Under the pieces are notes generated by a model. The model did not search any database. It saw only the letters and a list, made by a program, of their open reading frames with translations, and was not told the origin of the DNA. A stretch of DNA of 37,787 nucleotides from an uncultured Clostridia bacterium (lineage in GTDB: Bacteria; Bacillota; Clostridia; TANB77; CAG-508): positions 1 through 37,787 of the forward strand of contig CALYAI010000003.1 of NCBI GenBank assembly GCA_944393475.1, written 5' to 3'. Below are positions 1 through 9,019 of the stretch, one piece after another; positions within the stretch are counted from its first letter, which is position 1, and the number at the start of each line of letters is the position of its first letter. Made by a program: the position numbers and the translations under genes.

Positions 1-2839
1 AGATTGTACCCTTGTTACCATGACGTCCAGCCATTTTATCTCCGACTGATATTTTTCTCTTTGTTGCTATATAACATCTTATTATTTGGTTTACACCTGG
101 TCCTAATTCATCTGAATTGTCCCTTGTAAAGATTTTTACATCAACTATTGTTCCTGCTTCACCATGTGGTACTTTAAGTGATGTATCTCTAACTTCACGA
201 GCTTTTTCTCCAAATATTGCACGAAGTAATCTTTCTTCTGCAGTTAATTCTGTTTCACCTTTTGGTGTAACCTTACCAACTAAGATATCTCCAGGTCTTA
301 CTTCTGCACCAATTCTTATAATACCATTTTCATCTAGGTCTTTTAGACTTTCTTCACCAACATTTGGTATATCTCTTGTTATCTCTTCTGGTCCTAATTT
401 TGTATCACGACATTCGCAATCATATTCTTCTATATGTATTGAAGTGAACACATCTTCTTTTACTAACCTTTCATTTAATAGGATAGCATCTTCGTAGTTA
501 TAACCTTCCCATGTAGAGAATGCTACTAATACGTTTCTTCCCAATGCCATTTCACCATTTTTAGTTGCAGGTCCATCAGCTATAGCGTCACCTTTTTTAA
601 CTTTTTCGCCCTTAACAACTATTGGTCTTTGGTTAATACATGTTCCTCCATTTGTTCTTTTAAATTTATTTAGTTTATGTGTTTTTGTTGTTCCATTTTT
701 ATATTTAACTGTAATAGCCTCTCCTGTAACTTTTTGGATTACTCCATCATCTTCTGCTAATATTAATATTCCAGAGTCTTTTGCTGCTCTATATTCCATT
801 CCTGTTCCAACTATTGGAGCTTCTGGCATAATTAATGGAACTGCTTGACGTTGCATGTTTGCACCCATAAGTGCACGTTTTGCATCATCATGCTCTAAGA
901 AAGGTATCATGGCTGCACCAATAGAAACTAATTGTTTTGGTGATACATCCATTCCTGTTACCATTTCTTTATCTACTTCTATAATATCATTTCTATATCT
1001 AACTTTAACCCTGTCATTTACAAAGCTTCCGTCTTCATTTAATGGTTCTTCTGCTTCTGCAATATAGTTACCATCTTCTACATCTGCACTCATATATTCT
1101 ACTTTATCAGTAACCTTATGTGTCTCTGGATCTACTAATCTATATGGTGTTTCTATAAATCCATATTCATTTATTTGTGCAAATGAAGAAAGTGCAGATA
1201 TAAGTCCTATGTTTGGTCCTTCTGGAGATTCTATTGGACATAGTCTTCCATAGTGTGTATAGTGAATATCACGTACTTCGAATCCTGCTCTTTCTCTAGA
1301 AAGTCCACCAGGTCCTAATGCTGAAATTCTTCTTTTATGTGTTAATTCAGAAAGTGGGTTTGTTTGATCCATGAATTGTGACAATTGTGAGCTTCCGAAG
1401 AATTCTCTTATTGCAGATGTTATTGGTTTTGTGTTAATTAATGTTTGTGGTGTTACTACGTCTAGATCTTGAATTGTCATTCTTTCACGAACAACTCTTT
1501 CTAATCTTGTTAAACCAATTCTAAATTGATTTTGTAATAACTCTCCAACACAACGAATACGTCTATTTCCTAAGTGATCTATATCATCTATTTCCCCTAA
1601 ATTATGATCTAGATTTAATAGATAACTTACAGAAGCTAAAATATCTTCTGTTGTAACATGCTTTGGAACTAATTCTTCATATCTTTGTTTTATTACATCG
1701 TGTAAATCTTTTTCTTCAGTATTATCTAATATACTTTTTAATACTTCATAATTTACCATTTCTTTAAAATGTAAATCTGATATATCTACATTTGTTACAA
1801 AGTCATGTATATTTACTGTTCCATTTCCTATTATTTTTACTGGTGTATCTTCTACTTTTACTTCTACTACATTTATTCCTGAATTTTGTATTTCTTCTGC
1901 AATATCTTTAGAAATAACTTCTCCTGCTTCTACAAATACTTCTCCTGTTTCTGGATTTATAATGTCTTTGTTAGCTATTTTTCCAGAAATTCTTGTAGCC
2001 AAACTTAATTTTTTATTATATTTGTGTCTTCCAACTTTTGCTAAATCATATCTTCTTGCATCGAAGAATAATCCATTAAATAAATTTTTTGCAGCATCAA
2101 CTGTTGGAAGTTCCCCAGGTCTTAATTTTTTGTAAATTTCTATTAATGCTTCATCTTGAGTTTTAATAGGATCCTTTTCCAATGTTACTTTTAATTTTTC
2201 TTCGTTTCCAAAGAAATCAAGTATTTGTTCATCTGTTGATAATCCTAAAGCTCTTAATAGAGTTGTTACTGGAATTTTTCTAGTTCTATCTACACGTGCA
2301 TAGAATACATCGTTACTATCTGTTTCGTATTCAATCCACGCACCTCTAATTGGCATTACTGTAGATGTAAAGATTTTCTTTCCTGTTTTGTCATATGTAA
2401 AATCATAATAACAACCAGGTGAACGAACTAATTGGCTTACTACAACTCTTTCTGCACCATTAATAATAAATGTTCCACTTTCTGTCATTAAAGGGAAATC
2501 TCCTAAATAGATTTCTTGTTCTTTAATTTCTCCTGTTTCACGATTTATTAGTCTTACTTTTACATGTAAACGTGTAGAATATGTAGCATCTCTTTCTTTA
2601 GCTTCATCTAAAGAATATTTTGTTTTGTCTTCCATGTAGTAATCGAAAAACTCTAGAACTAAATTTCCTGAATAGTCGATAATTGGTGAAATATCTTTTA
2701 ATACTTCGCCTAATCCTTCTTCGACAAACCACTCATAAGAATCTCTTTGAACTTTTATAAGGTTAGGCATTTCGATATAGTCGCCAACTTTTGCAAAGTT
2801 CTTTCTTGAGCTTTTTTCGTGCTTAATTTCTTTTAACAA
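1..2839 (-). CDS. rpoB: DNA-directed RNA polymerase subunit beta (5' part, runs off the window)
   Basis: Catalytic beta subunit of RNA polymerase. About 946 codons are visible; the C-terminal part (roughly 250-300 residues in Clostridia) lies beyond position 1. The start is TTG at 2839-2837. An in-frame TAG stands directly before it (2842-2840) and AGGTGA at 2850-2845 gives 5-nt spacing, so no longer start is possible. Recognisable pieces in order are the N-terminal lobe with SPGCYYD, the rifampicin pocket with [23 protein letters not shown] and the fork region with SPEGPNIGL, and near the window edge the [16 protein letters not shown] stretch of the active-site region. The rifampicin region reads as wild type (Asp in FMDQ, His in THKRR, Ser in ISALGP are present). 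rpoC is expected next, outside the window. No rplJ or rplL precedes it; the upstream neighbour is divergent. Confidence 0.98.
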   Translation of the reverse strand, partial: MLKEIKHEKSSRKNFAKVGDYIEMPNLIKVQRDSYEWFVEEGLGEVLKDISPIIDYSGNLVLEFFDYYMEDKTKYSLDEAKERDATYSTRLHVKVRLINRETGEIKEQEIYLGDFPLMTESGTFIINGAERVVVSQLVRSPGCYYDFTYDKTGKKIFTSTVMPIRGAWIEYETDSNDVFYARVDRTRKIPVTTLLRALGLSTDEQILDFFGNEEKLKVTLEKDPIKTQDEALIEIYKKLRPGELPTVDAAKNLFNGLFFDARRYDLAKVGRHKYNKKLSLATRISGKIANKDIINPETGEVFVEAGEVISKDIAEEIQNSGINVVEVKVEDTPVKIIGNGTVNIHDFVTNVDISDLHFKEMVNYEVLKSILDNTEEKDLHDVIKQRYEELVPKHVTTEDILASVSYLLNLDHNLGEIDDIDHLGNRRIRCVGELLQNQFRIGLTRLERVVRERMTIQDLDVVTPQTLINTKPITSAIREFFGSSQLSQFMDQTNPLSELTHKRRISALGPGGLSRERAGFEVRDIHYTHYGRLCPIESPEGPNIGLISALSSFAQINEYGFIETPYRLVDPETHKVTDKVEYMSADVEDGNYIAEAEEPLNEDGSFVNDRVKVRYRNDIIEVDKEMVTGMDVSPKQLVSIGAAMIPFLEHDDAKRALMGANMQRQAVPLIMPEAPIVGTGMEYRAAKDSGILILAEDDGVIQKVTGEAITVKYKNGTTKTHKLNKFKRTNGGTCINQRPIVVKGEKVKKGDAIADGPATKNGEMALGRNVLVAFSTWEGYNYEDAILLNERLVKEDVFTSIHIEEYDCECRDTKLGPEEITRDIPNVGEESLKDLDENGIIRIGAEVRPGDILVGKVTPKGETELTAEERLLRAIFGEKAREVRDTSLKVPHGEAGTIVDVKIFTRDNSDELGPGVNQIIRCYIATKRKISVGDKMAGRHGNKGTI

Positions 2840-3027
2840 CTAAATCACCTCTAAAATAAAATATAAGCAGTTTGAAAAAATTATATATGAACATTGAAAA
2901 GTCCCTCTTGCAATTAAAGTTTTATAATAACTTCCAAATTCCTGCTTTATAAATTTTTCCGTTAGAATATCACTCTAATTCAATTCCTCTTTCCAATTAA
3001 ATATAACCGATTTTTAGGCAACAAAAA

Positions 3028-3066
3028 GGTATGCTGGCAATTACTATCTTTTTTTGCCAACCTACC
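3028..3066 (-). promoter_or_regulatory. Stem-loop in rpoB leader, attenuator-like
   Basis: On the minus strand GGTA...TGGCAA pairs with TTGCCA...TACC, with a 3-nt internal loop on each side, and the stem is followed at once by five T. A GTTGCC just downstream (3020-3015) could compete for the same GGCAA arm, so two exclusive folds are conceivable. It lies about 70 nt after the predicted transcription start. This could be an attenuator for rpoBC or simply a weak terminator; only the pairing is seen. Confidence 0.4.
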
Positions 3067-3140
3067 TTAGTCATTTAAAATTACTTTTTACTAATAATTT
3101 TAATTATTTTTATCACCCGAACATTTAAAATATCTTAAAT

Positions 3141-3170
3141 ATAATATCATCAATCCCTACGGATTGTCAA
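3141..3170 (-). promoter_or_regulatory. SigA-type promoter of rpoB
   Basis: A perfect -35 TTGACA (3170-3165), an 18-bp spacer and -10 TATTAT (3146-3141), pointing to rpoB. Predicted start near 3134, giving a leader of about 295 nt. Confidence 0.7.
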
Positions 3171-3233
3171 GGTTTTAAGCCAATATTTTTAGATGTTTTT
3201 TCCATTTTTTATCTTTTTATAGAATAATTTAAT

Positions 3234-3262
3234 TTGTATTTTTATTTTCCGTATGTTATACT
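3234..3262 (+). promoter_or_regulatory. SigA-type promoter of the glucosaminidase gene
   Basis: TTGTAT (3234-3239), 17-bp spacer, TATACT (3257-3262). The predicted transcript starts about 25 nt before the ATG at 3295. Confidence 0.6.
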
Positions 3263-3294
3263 ACAAAAAAACGTAATTTTTTAAGGTGAGATAT

Positions 3295-4749
3295 ATGCAA
3301 GATAATAATACTAAAGATAATAATCAAAGAAATCTATCAGAAGCTTTTGAAGAACTAAAAAAAGCTAGGGAAGCTAGTATGCAGAAAGTGCAAAAACGAC
3401 CTACTAGCAAATCTACCTTTTCTAACTCTAAACCAAAAGTAAATAAAATTACTAATAATTCTAAACCAAAGAAGACTAAGCAAAAGAAAATGTCTTCTCC
3501 AAAATTGCCCAAAGCAAAACCTTATAACGGAATTGTAAGATATAAGTTTGATAGATTAAAAAGTAATAAAAAGAAATTTAAGCAATTCATCATTTTATCT
3601 ACTGTATATATTATAGTTATAATTGCTTTAATAGTTTTTATTGTTATGTATATTTCTAGTAAAAACAAGTACGAAAACCCATATGGCGATTTTGTTACTT
3701 ACGAGAAAAATACAAATCCTTTTAATATTAGTCAAATTCTTATTGATAATACTAATTCGACTAAAACAAAGGAAAAAACATATAGGGATAAGGAAATTCC
3801 TTTTTCTACAAAATACATTAAGAATGATTCTCTTCCTAAGGACGAAAAGGTTGTAAAACAACCTGGCGTAATGGGTCTTGAACGTGTTAATATTATTAGA
3901 ACATATGAGGGTGACGATTTAATTGACGAATCAACTTCTAGTATAGATATACTTTTAGCACCTGTTGAAGAAATTGTAGAAGTTGGTACATCGGATTTCT
4001 TAGTAAACTATAATGTACATTTAGGAGATATAATGTATATTATTTCTACAACATCTTTAATGGATGCAATAAATAATGGAACAGAAATTTGCAAAATTAC
4101 TAGATATATGGATGTTACCCTTTTAGAGGTTCTTGGAGATTGGTGTAAAATTTCTTTTGATGGAAAAGAAGGTTATGTTCCTGCCTCTTCATTAACATCA
4201 CAATCAACAACACCTGGCATTGTTGCACAAAACAAAGTTCAAAGAATTATATCAAATTTAAACTTTAATATGTCATTAAATGTAAAGAGTGGTTTAACAT
4301 TGGATGACTATAAACGTATCCTTTCTGGAGAAGCACGTGATGTTAATAAAATATTGGAAAACAATGCAGAAGCATTTTATAATGCAGAACAAAAATATAA
4401 TGTAAATGGAATATTATTAGTTGCAATGGCTATACACGAAAGCGGTTGGGGAACATCTGCAATTTCTTTAGATAAAAAGAATTTATTTGGATATGGTGCA
4501 TATGATAGTGATGCATATAATTCTGCATATACTTTTAATACATATGCAGAAGGAATAGATTTAGTTGCCAAGGTATTAGCAAAAGCATATTTAAATCCTG
4601 CTGGAATGTCTATGCCGGATGGAGATACAACTACAGGTAGATATTATTCTAGTCCAACATTATCCGGTATTAATACAAGATATTCTACAGACCCTAACTG
4701 GTGTACTAAAGTATTTTCTTATATGACATATTTTTATGATAAATTATAG
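3295..4749 (+). CDS. Membrane-anchored SH3-like / N-acetylglucosaminidase domain protein
   Basis: Predicted cell-wall hydrolase that cuts the glycan strand of peptidoglycan outside the membrane. I take ATG 3295 (484 residues), with AAGGTG 6 nt upstream; a GTG at 3286 lies inside that ribosome binding site. Order of parts: a Lys/Asn-rich cytoplasmic segment (about 1-95), one membrane helix (about 98-122), an unassigned linker, an SH3-like domain with DWCKISFDGKEGYVP (about 235-300), and a C-terminal glucosaminidase (Glucosaminidase/LytG type, about 345-484). The motif HESGWGTS carries the expected catalytic Glu, residue 382, and the NLFGYGAYDSD stretch fits the substrate cleft. The gene is 41 bp upstream of the next one and likely co-transcribed. 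Being held by a helix rather than released suggests action at the membrane face, as for cell separation or spore engulfment enzymes; that role is inference. Confidence 0.88.
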   Translation: MQDNNTKDNNQRNLSEAFEELKKAREASMQKVQKRPTSKSTFSNSKPKVNKITNNSKPKKTKQKKMSSPKLPKAKPYNGIVRYKFDRLKSNKKKFKQFIILSTVYIIVIIALIVFIVMYISSKNKYENPYGDFVTYEKNTNPFNISQILIDNTNSTKTKEKTYRDKEIPFSTKYIKNDSLPKDEKVVKQPGVMGLERVNIIRTYEGDDLIDESTSSIDILLAPVEEIVEVGTSDFLVNYNVHLGDIMYIISTTSLMDAINNGTEICKITRYMDVTLLEVLGDWCKISFDGKEGYVPASSLTSQSTTPGIVAQNKVQRIISNLNFNMSLNVKSGLTLDDYKRILSGEARDVNKILENNAEAFYNAEQKYNVNGILLVAMAIHESGWGTSAISLDKKNLFGYGAYDSDAYNSAYTFNTYAEGIDLVAKVLAKAYLNPAGMSMPDGDTTTGRYYSSPTLSGINTRYSTDPNWCTKVFSYMTYFYDKL

Positions 4750-4790
4750 GGATTAGTAATACATCTTATTTTCCCTAAAAGGAGATTCAA

Positions 4791-5624
4791 ATGAAGAAAT
4801 TTTTAAAAAGGAAAGACTTAGTTATTTTATTAATATTAGTTATAATAATTATCGCATTATTGCCTTTTTATATATTAAAAATTAGAGAAGTAGTTCTTAG
4901 TAATAAATTTGCAAATGACATTGCTAAAGATTATTCTAATTATACAAATCCTGTATTTTATGTTGAAAAAATTATATATTATAGCAGTGCTTTTGTATCA
5001 GATAATAGTGAAAATGGCAATTTGCAAAAAATAAATATTGGGCAATATACGGATATTGCAATATATATTAACAATACAAAGAAATCAGATGCTCTAACAG
5101 ATGAGAACACAATTTCTGAGTTATATATTGACGATATAGAAGTTTCAACAAAATCTGGTAAAGGTGAATGTTTGCTAGCATATAAAAATCCTTATTACTT
5201 TGCAAATTATAAAGGATTGGAAGCTCCAGAAAGTGGTAGAATAGATTTTAATATTATTAACAACAATAAGGATAATAAGGAAAGTGCATATAATTCTCCT
5301 TCATTCTACCATGATTGTTCAAATCCAATTTCCTTAGGATTTATTAATAAAAATATTTTAACAGATGTAACTGTTTCTAACACAGATACTTTTGCTTTAA
5401 ATGGAACTATTCTTCAGAAATTAGATGTTCCATTGGATGATTTAATTTTTAACATGAGTTTTAAAATTCATATTAAAAATAATAAAAATGAAGAATTTGT
5501 CTGCAATGTAGATAGATCCGTATTGGACGACTCTTATGCAAATAGCATTTATAAAGATGGTTACCTTGCTTCGCAATATACTCCAAGTGAAGGTACATAT
5601 CAATTTATAAAAGTTTCAGATTAA
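4791..5624 (+). CDS. Unknown single-pass membrane protein with large extracytoplasmic domain
   Basis: A 277-residue protein I cannot assign to a family. It starts with a short basic tail (MKKFLKRKD), then one strongly hydrophobic helix (about 10-30), then about 245 polar, Asn/Asp-rich residues that would lie outside the membrane. There is no signal peptidase site, lipobox or sorting motif. The outer part alternates short hydrophobic and polar runs as in beta-rich folds and has two cysteines (in the GECLLAY and HDCSNP stretches) plus one more in EFVCNV. AAAGGAG sits 6-7 nt before ATG 4791. It follows the glucosaminidase in the same direction and is closed by the hairpin at 5636-5679, so it may work with that wall hydrolase. 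Function unknown. Confidence 0.75.
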   Translation: MKKFLKRKDLVILLILVIIIIALLPFYILKIREVVLSNKFANDIAKDYSNYTNPVFYVEKIIYYSSAFVSDNSENGNLQKINIGQYTDIAIYINNTKKSDALTDENTISELYIDDIEVSTKSGKGECLLAYKNPYYFANYKGLEAPESGRIDFNIINNNKDNKESAYNSPSFYHDCSNPISLGFINKNILTDVTVSNTDTFALNGTILQKLDVPLDDLIFNMSFKIHIKNNKNEEFVCNVDRSVLDDSYANSIYKDGYLASQYTPSEGTYQFIKVSD

Positions 5625-5635
5625 TATAAAAGTAT

Positions 5636-5679
5636 AAAAACCACCTATTAATAATATAAATGAATAGGTGGTTTTTTTG
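5636..5679 (+). terminator. Intrinsic terminator that also contains the flippase ribosome binding site and start
   Basis: CCACCTATT (5641-5649) pairs perfectly with AATAGGTGG (5663-5671), extended by A5/T5, loop 13 nt, then seven T. The 3' arm contains AGGTGG (5666-5671), which is the Shine-Dalgarno of the next gene, and the T run leads straight into its TTG start at 5677. Termination and translation start therefore use the same element. Confidence 0.8.
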
Positions 5680-7200
5680 AGGAAAGTAAAATTATTTATT
5701 ATAAATGGGCTTGCTCTATTTTTTATATCATTTTTTTTACAACTTATTGGTGTATCTTTTGGAGTGTATATATCTAATAGAATTGGTGATGAAGCCGTTG
5801 GATTATATCATTTATTAATGTCTACCTATTCTTTTGGAATTACTCTTGCCTTTTCTGGAATTAACTTAGCTTGTACCCGTATTGTGTCCGAAGAACTTGC
5901 AGTAAAGAATTTAAAAAATATAAAAATAGTCATGAGAAATTGCTTGCTATATAGTTTATTTTTTGGTATATTCGCTTTTCTTTTATTTTCTTCATTAGCA
6001 AATGTAATTTCTAAAAATATTTTACATAGCAAAATATCTATTAGTACAATTTGTATAATGGCCTTTTCCTTTCCATTTGCTTCTATTTGTTCTTGCTTAA
6101 GTGGTTATTTTTCTGCTGTTAGACATATTGTTAAAAGTGCAGTAGTACAAATCGCAGAACAAATATTTAAAATGGCTATTGTTGGTTTATTCCTAAGCTA
6201 TTTCTTCGATTCTTCTATTAATTCTGCTTGTTTGCTAATAGTGTTAGGAAATAGTATTTCCGAGGTTCTTTCCTGCTTTATTATGTTTCTTATTTATAAA
6301 TTTGATAGAAATAAATTATATAAAAAATATGGATACAAAGAAAATAATTTAAATTCTAATAATATTACAAAGAGGATTTTTAATATATCTCTTCCAATTT
6401 CGTCCACTACATATATTAAATCTGGACTATCTACTTTAAAGCAAATATTAATTCCAATAAAGCTGGAAGCTTTTGGACTAACTTGTAGTGAAGCTCTTTC
6501 TAAATATGGTATGATTAACGGAATGGTTTTCCCCATACTTTTATTTCCCAGCACCCTTTTGGGATCTTTTAGTGGACTTCTTATTCCTGAGTTTTCCTCT
6601 TTTAACATAAAGGGAGAAAATGAAATTATAAAAAATTCCATATATAAAATAATTAAATATACTTTAACATTTTCTTTTTTTATACTTGGGGTTTTCTTTT
6701 GTTTTGCTAATGAATTAAGTTTTTTAATTTATCATAATAATGAAATTGCTGAATATATAATATTTCTTACTCCAATAATTCTTTTTATGTATTTGGATAA
6801 TATCGTTGACGGAATTTTAAAAGGATTAAATAAACAAGTTAGTGTTATGATTATAAACATTATAGATTTAATAAGTACAATTTTCTTAATTTGGCTATTA
6901 TTGCCACTTTATGGCATTAAAGGATATTTATGTGTCTTATTTATTAGCGAAATTTTAAATTGTGGATTAAGTATTATCGTATTATTAAAATCTACTAAGT
7001 TAAAATTTGATTTAAAACAGTGGGTAATAAAGCCTTGCTTCGCTTTTTTTATAAGTACTATTATTCTTAATTTTATAAAAATAAGTTCATATAGTATTTT
7101 CCCTTTAATGGTAAATTTAATAATTTATGCTTTTATCTTTTGTATAGTATGTTTTTTTGTTAAGCTAATTTCGAAAAAAGAAATTAATTATTTTCTATAA
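5677..7200 (+). CDS. SpoVB/MurJ-type polysaccharide (lipid-linked) flippase
   Basis: Integral membrane protein of about 507 residues, the usual size of the stage V sporulation protein B / MurJ group of MOP-superfamily flippases, which move lipid-linked wall precursors across the membrane. The hydrophobic profile gives 12-14 helices. The N-terminus has the family pattern of a first helix followed by ISNRIGDEAVGLYHLL and a second helix. The start is TTG 5677; the GTG nine bases upstream is the last part of the ribosome binding site. No in-frame ATG occurs until about residue 45, so TTG is forced. The gene ends tail to tail with, and overlapping by 17 bp, the convergent gene 7184-7618. The SpoVB versus vegetative MurJ assignment is by resemblance only. 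Confidence 0.8.
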   Translation: MRKVKLFIINGLALFFISFFLQLIGVSFGVYISNRIGDEAVGLYHLLMSTYSFGITLAFSGINLACTRIVSEELAVKNLKNIKIVMRNCLLYSLFFGIFAFLLFSSLANVISKNILHSKISISTICIMAFSFPFASICSCLSGYFSAVRHIVKSAVVQIAEQIFKMAIVGLFLSYFFDSSINSACLLIVLGNSISEVLSCFIMFLIYKFDRNKLYKKYGYKENNLNSNNITKRIFNISLPISSTTYIKSGLSTLKQILIPIKLEAFGLTCSEALSKYGMINGMVFPILLFPSTLLGSFSGLLIPEFSSFNIKGENEIIKNSIYKIIKYTLTFSFFILGVFFCFANELSFLIYHNNEIAEYIIFLTPIILFMYLDNIVDGILKGLNKQVSVMIINIIDLISTIFLIWLLLPLYGIKGYLCVLFISEILNCGLSIIVLLKSTKLKFDLKQWVIKPCFAFFISTIILNFIKISSYSIFPLMVNLIIYAFIFCIVCFFVKLISKKEINYFL

Positions 7201-7618
7201 TAATTAATACTTCATCTTCATTAATTATTTCTTTTTTTACTAGCTCATTATTAAAAATATAATGAACTAGTATTTTTATATTTTTTTCTTTATCTTGAAT
7301 TTCCATAATATCATGATGCTCTTCCTTACTATATGCACACATATCTATGTTATCTAAAATTTCTATATTTTTATTGTTTTGGCAAAAATATGCCCAATAT
7401 TTGTATGCAACATTGTCTACTTCTTTCTTTTTACAAACCGAAATAATTATATCTTGGTTTTTTGCTAAGATATTAATACCTTTAAAAATTTCTTTTCTTA
7501 TTTCTTTTATTATATCTATTTTTTCTATTTTTGTTTTAATTACTTTGTTTAAAAAATTAATTATCTCTTTAGTGTTGTTTTCTATATATTTTTTTAGAAA
7601 TTCTAATTTTATATTCAC
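7184..7618 (-). CDS. Unknown 144-residue cytosolic protein, likely Spo0A-controlled
   Basis: I do not recognise the family. It is a Lys/Ile/Asn-rich protein with no signal peptide or membrane helix. The first 70 residues look helical (possible short coiled coil) and the second half has a YWAYFCQ motif, three cysteines and an EEHHD patch. The start is GTG 7618, 11 nt after GGAAGGAG. It has its own promoter (7658-7686) with two perfect Spo0A boxes directly upstream, which is the main clue to its role: a stationary-phase or early sporulation protein. A 108-codon open frame on the other strand (7347-7673) is rejected because promoter and ribosome binding site both point left. Its 3' end overlaps the flippase gene by 17 bp. 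Confidence 0.65.
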   Translation of the reverse strand: MNIKLEFLKKYIENNTKEIINFLNKVIKTKIEKIDIIKEIRKEIFKGINILAKNQDIIISVCKKKEVDNVAYKYWAYFCQNNKNIEILDNIDMCAYSKEEHHDIMEIQDKEKNIKILVHYIFNNELVKKEIINEDEVLIIIENN

Positions 7619-7657
7619 AACAAAAAAGTCTCCTTCCTCAAGAGTTATATGTTACAT

Positions 7658-7686
7658 ATTAAAACATATTTAAATAATTTTTACAA
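7658..7686 (-). promoter_or_regulatory. SigA-type promoter of the 144-residue unknown gene
   Basis: TTGTAA (7686-7681), 17-bp spacer, TTTAAT (7663-7658), predicted start near 7651, about 33 nt before the GTG. The -10 is weak, as expected of an activator-dependent promoter. Confidence 0.5.
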
Positions 7687-7695
7687 GATTATTCG

Positions 7696-7712
7696 TTCGA
7701 CATAATTCGACA
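7696..7712 (-). promoter_or_regulatory. Two tandem Spo0A boxes
   Basis: Two perfect copies of TGTCGAA on the minus strand (7712-7706 and 7702-7696), separated by 3 bp so that they repeat every 10 bp, one helical turn. They lie just upstream of the -35 at 7686-7681, the placement used by activating Spo0A~P dimers. TGTCGAA is the established 0A-box consensus of Bacillus and Clostridium. Confidence 0.7.
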
Positions 7713-7729
7713 TATTTCATTTATGTTTT

Positions 7730-8857
7730 TTACCCCAGAGTTAAATTTAAAACATTTGTGTTGTTTCCTCTTTTATATTCTATCTCTATAATGTCTCCAG
7801 GATTTTTTGTATAAATATATTCTTTTATATCATTAATTGTATATATTTCCATTCCATCAATTTTTAGAATTATATCTCCTTTTCTTAATCCACTATTTTC
7901 TGCTGGTCCTCTAGCAGTTACACTTTCTATATATACTCCACTATCTAAATTTAAAGATTTATCTATATAAGAAATTATATCTTTGTCATACCCGGAAATT
8001 CCAATTATGGCTTCTTTAAACTCACCCGTAGTATTATACTTATCTATTATTGGTTTTAATATATTTATTGGCACAGCAAAACCAATTCCTTCTGCAGAGT
8101 CAATTTTTAAAGAATTTATACCTATAACTTCACCATTTGTATTAATTAATGGTCCTCCACTATTTCCCGGATTTATTGTTGCATCTGTTTGTATTAGATC
8201 AGTCATTAATACTTCTTCCCCATTTTCATTAAATTTTATCGTTCTAGACTTTGCACTTATTATTCCAGCAGTAACTGTTCTTTCAAATTCATAACCAAGA
8301 GGATTTCCCACAGCATATACTGTCTGTCCTGCCTGCACATTATCCGAATTTCCTAATTTTATACTCTGTAATCCTTTCATATTTATTTTTACTATGCTTA
8401 AGTCCATATCTGAATCTGCCCATACGACTGTTGCTTCATATGTGTTACTATTTTCTAAGGTTACATAGCAAGTACTATATTTATCACCCGAAACATGTCT
8501 ATTCGTTATTATATATCCATTTGCAGATGCTATAACACCTGTTCCCAATCCTAATTTTTCTATTCCATCCTCTGCTAAAACAGAACTTCCCATGTTTTGT
8601 AGTTTGGAAATTCCTACAACACTATGGTTAACTTCTTCTATCATCTCCTCTATCCCAATATCTTTTTCTTCTTTTTGAGTCGTAGTCTGCATGGTCCTAT
8701 CTACTTTTAAATCTTCATCTATTTTTGCTATATCAGTTCTTATATATAATCTTACTAAAGAGATTGTTAAAACCATTATTAGAGCAATTACAAATATAAT
8801 AAATAGTATATTTGTAATTCTTCTTTTTTTCTTTTTAGTTCTTTTGTATTCCTGCAT
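7730..8857 (-). CDS. HtrA/DegP-like membrane-anchored serine protease with PDZ domain
   Basis: Surface quality-control protease that degrades misfolded exported proteins. I choose ATG 8857 (375 residues), preceded by AAGGGG at 9-nt spacing; the longer frame begins at a TTG (8905) without a ribosome binding site. Order of parts: a basic cytoplasmic tail, one membrane helix (about 14-38), a linker, a trypsin-like domain (about 75-270) with a complete triad, His121 in TNRHVSG, Asp152 in DSDMDLS and Ser233 in NPGNSGGPL, then a PDZ domain (about 280-375) with SGLRKGDIILKIDG. The length matches HtrA/HtrB/YyxA of Firmicutes. It is transcribed left, away from the NRPS operon; the tandem 0A boxes lie just past its stop codon. 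Confidence 0.93.
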   Translation of the reverse strand: MQEYKRTKKKKRRITNILFIIFVIALIMVLTISLVRLYIRTDIAKIDEDLKVDRTMQTTTQKEEKDIGIEEMIEEVNHSVVGISKLQNMGSSVLAEDGIEKLGLGTGVIASANGYIITNRHVSGDKYSTCYVTLENSNTYEATVVWADSDMDLSIVKINMKGLQSIKLGNSDNVQAGQTVYAVGNPLGYEFERTVTAGIISAKSRTIKFNENGEEVLMTDLIQTDATINPGNSGGPLINTNGEVIGINSLKIDSAEGIGFAVPINILKPIIDKYNTTGEFKEAIIGISGYDKDIISYIDKSLNLDSGVYIESVTARGPAENSGLRKGDIILKIDGMEIYTINDIKEYIYTKNPGDIIEIEYKRGNNTNVLNLTLG

Positions 8858-8951
8858 AAACTTCAACCCCTTTTTGGTAAACTTTGTTATATTTATATTT
8901 TCCAAAAACTAATTTTTAATACAAATTTCATCAAGTATTTTTACTTTTCTA

Positions 8952-8981
8952 TTGAATTTTCACAAGTTATAAATATATAAT
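8952..8981 (+). promoter_or_regulatory. SigA-type promoter of the NRPS-kinase operon
   Basis: TTGAAT (8952-8957), 18-bp spacer, perfect TATAAT (8976-8981). Predicted start near 8988, 32 nt before the NRPS ATG, so the leader is short and no riboswitch can fit. Confidence 0.65.
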
Positions 8982-9019
8982 AAGTTTAAATTGATTTTTG
9001 ATACAAAGGATGTGATTAG

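Larger units (their letters stand above)
2840..3294. other. Divergent intergenic region between rpoB and the glucosaminidase gene
   Basis: A 455-bp stretch without a credible gene. It holds a leftward promoter for rpoB, a rightward promoter for the glucosaminidase, and about 295 nt that would be the rpoB 5' leader. The leader contains one clear stem-loop (3028-3066). No L7/L12 or L10 remnant is readable in any frame. The remainder is AT-rich without further obvious structure. Confidence 0.7.

Noticed and set aside
117-1067. Rightward open frames of 126 and 70 codons
   Set aside because: They are the antisense of rpoB, whose conserved motifs run without a break through this region on the other strand.
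1370-1420. Rifampicin-resistance change in rpoB
   Set aside because: The residues of the rifampicin pocket that are commonly changed read as wild type.
2702-2714. Single 0A-like box TTCGACA, and another near 28727
   Set aside because: Isolated copies inside coding sequence without a promoter; expected by chance at this length.
7347-7673. Rightward 108-codon frame opposite the 144-residue gene
   Set aside because: Promoter, 0A boxes and GGAAGGAG all point to the leftward gene; the rightward frame has no ribosome binding site.
8858-8905. TTG start giving a 391-residue HtrA
   Set aside because: No ribosome binding site at 8905; AAGGGG sits at the right distance from ATG 8857, inside the putative extension.
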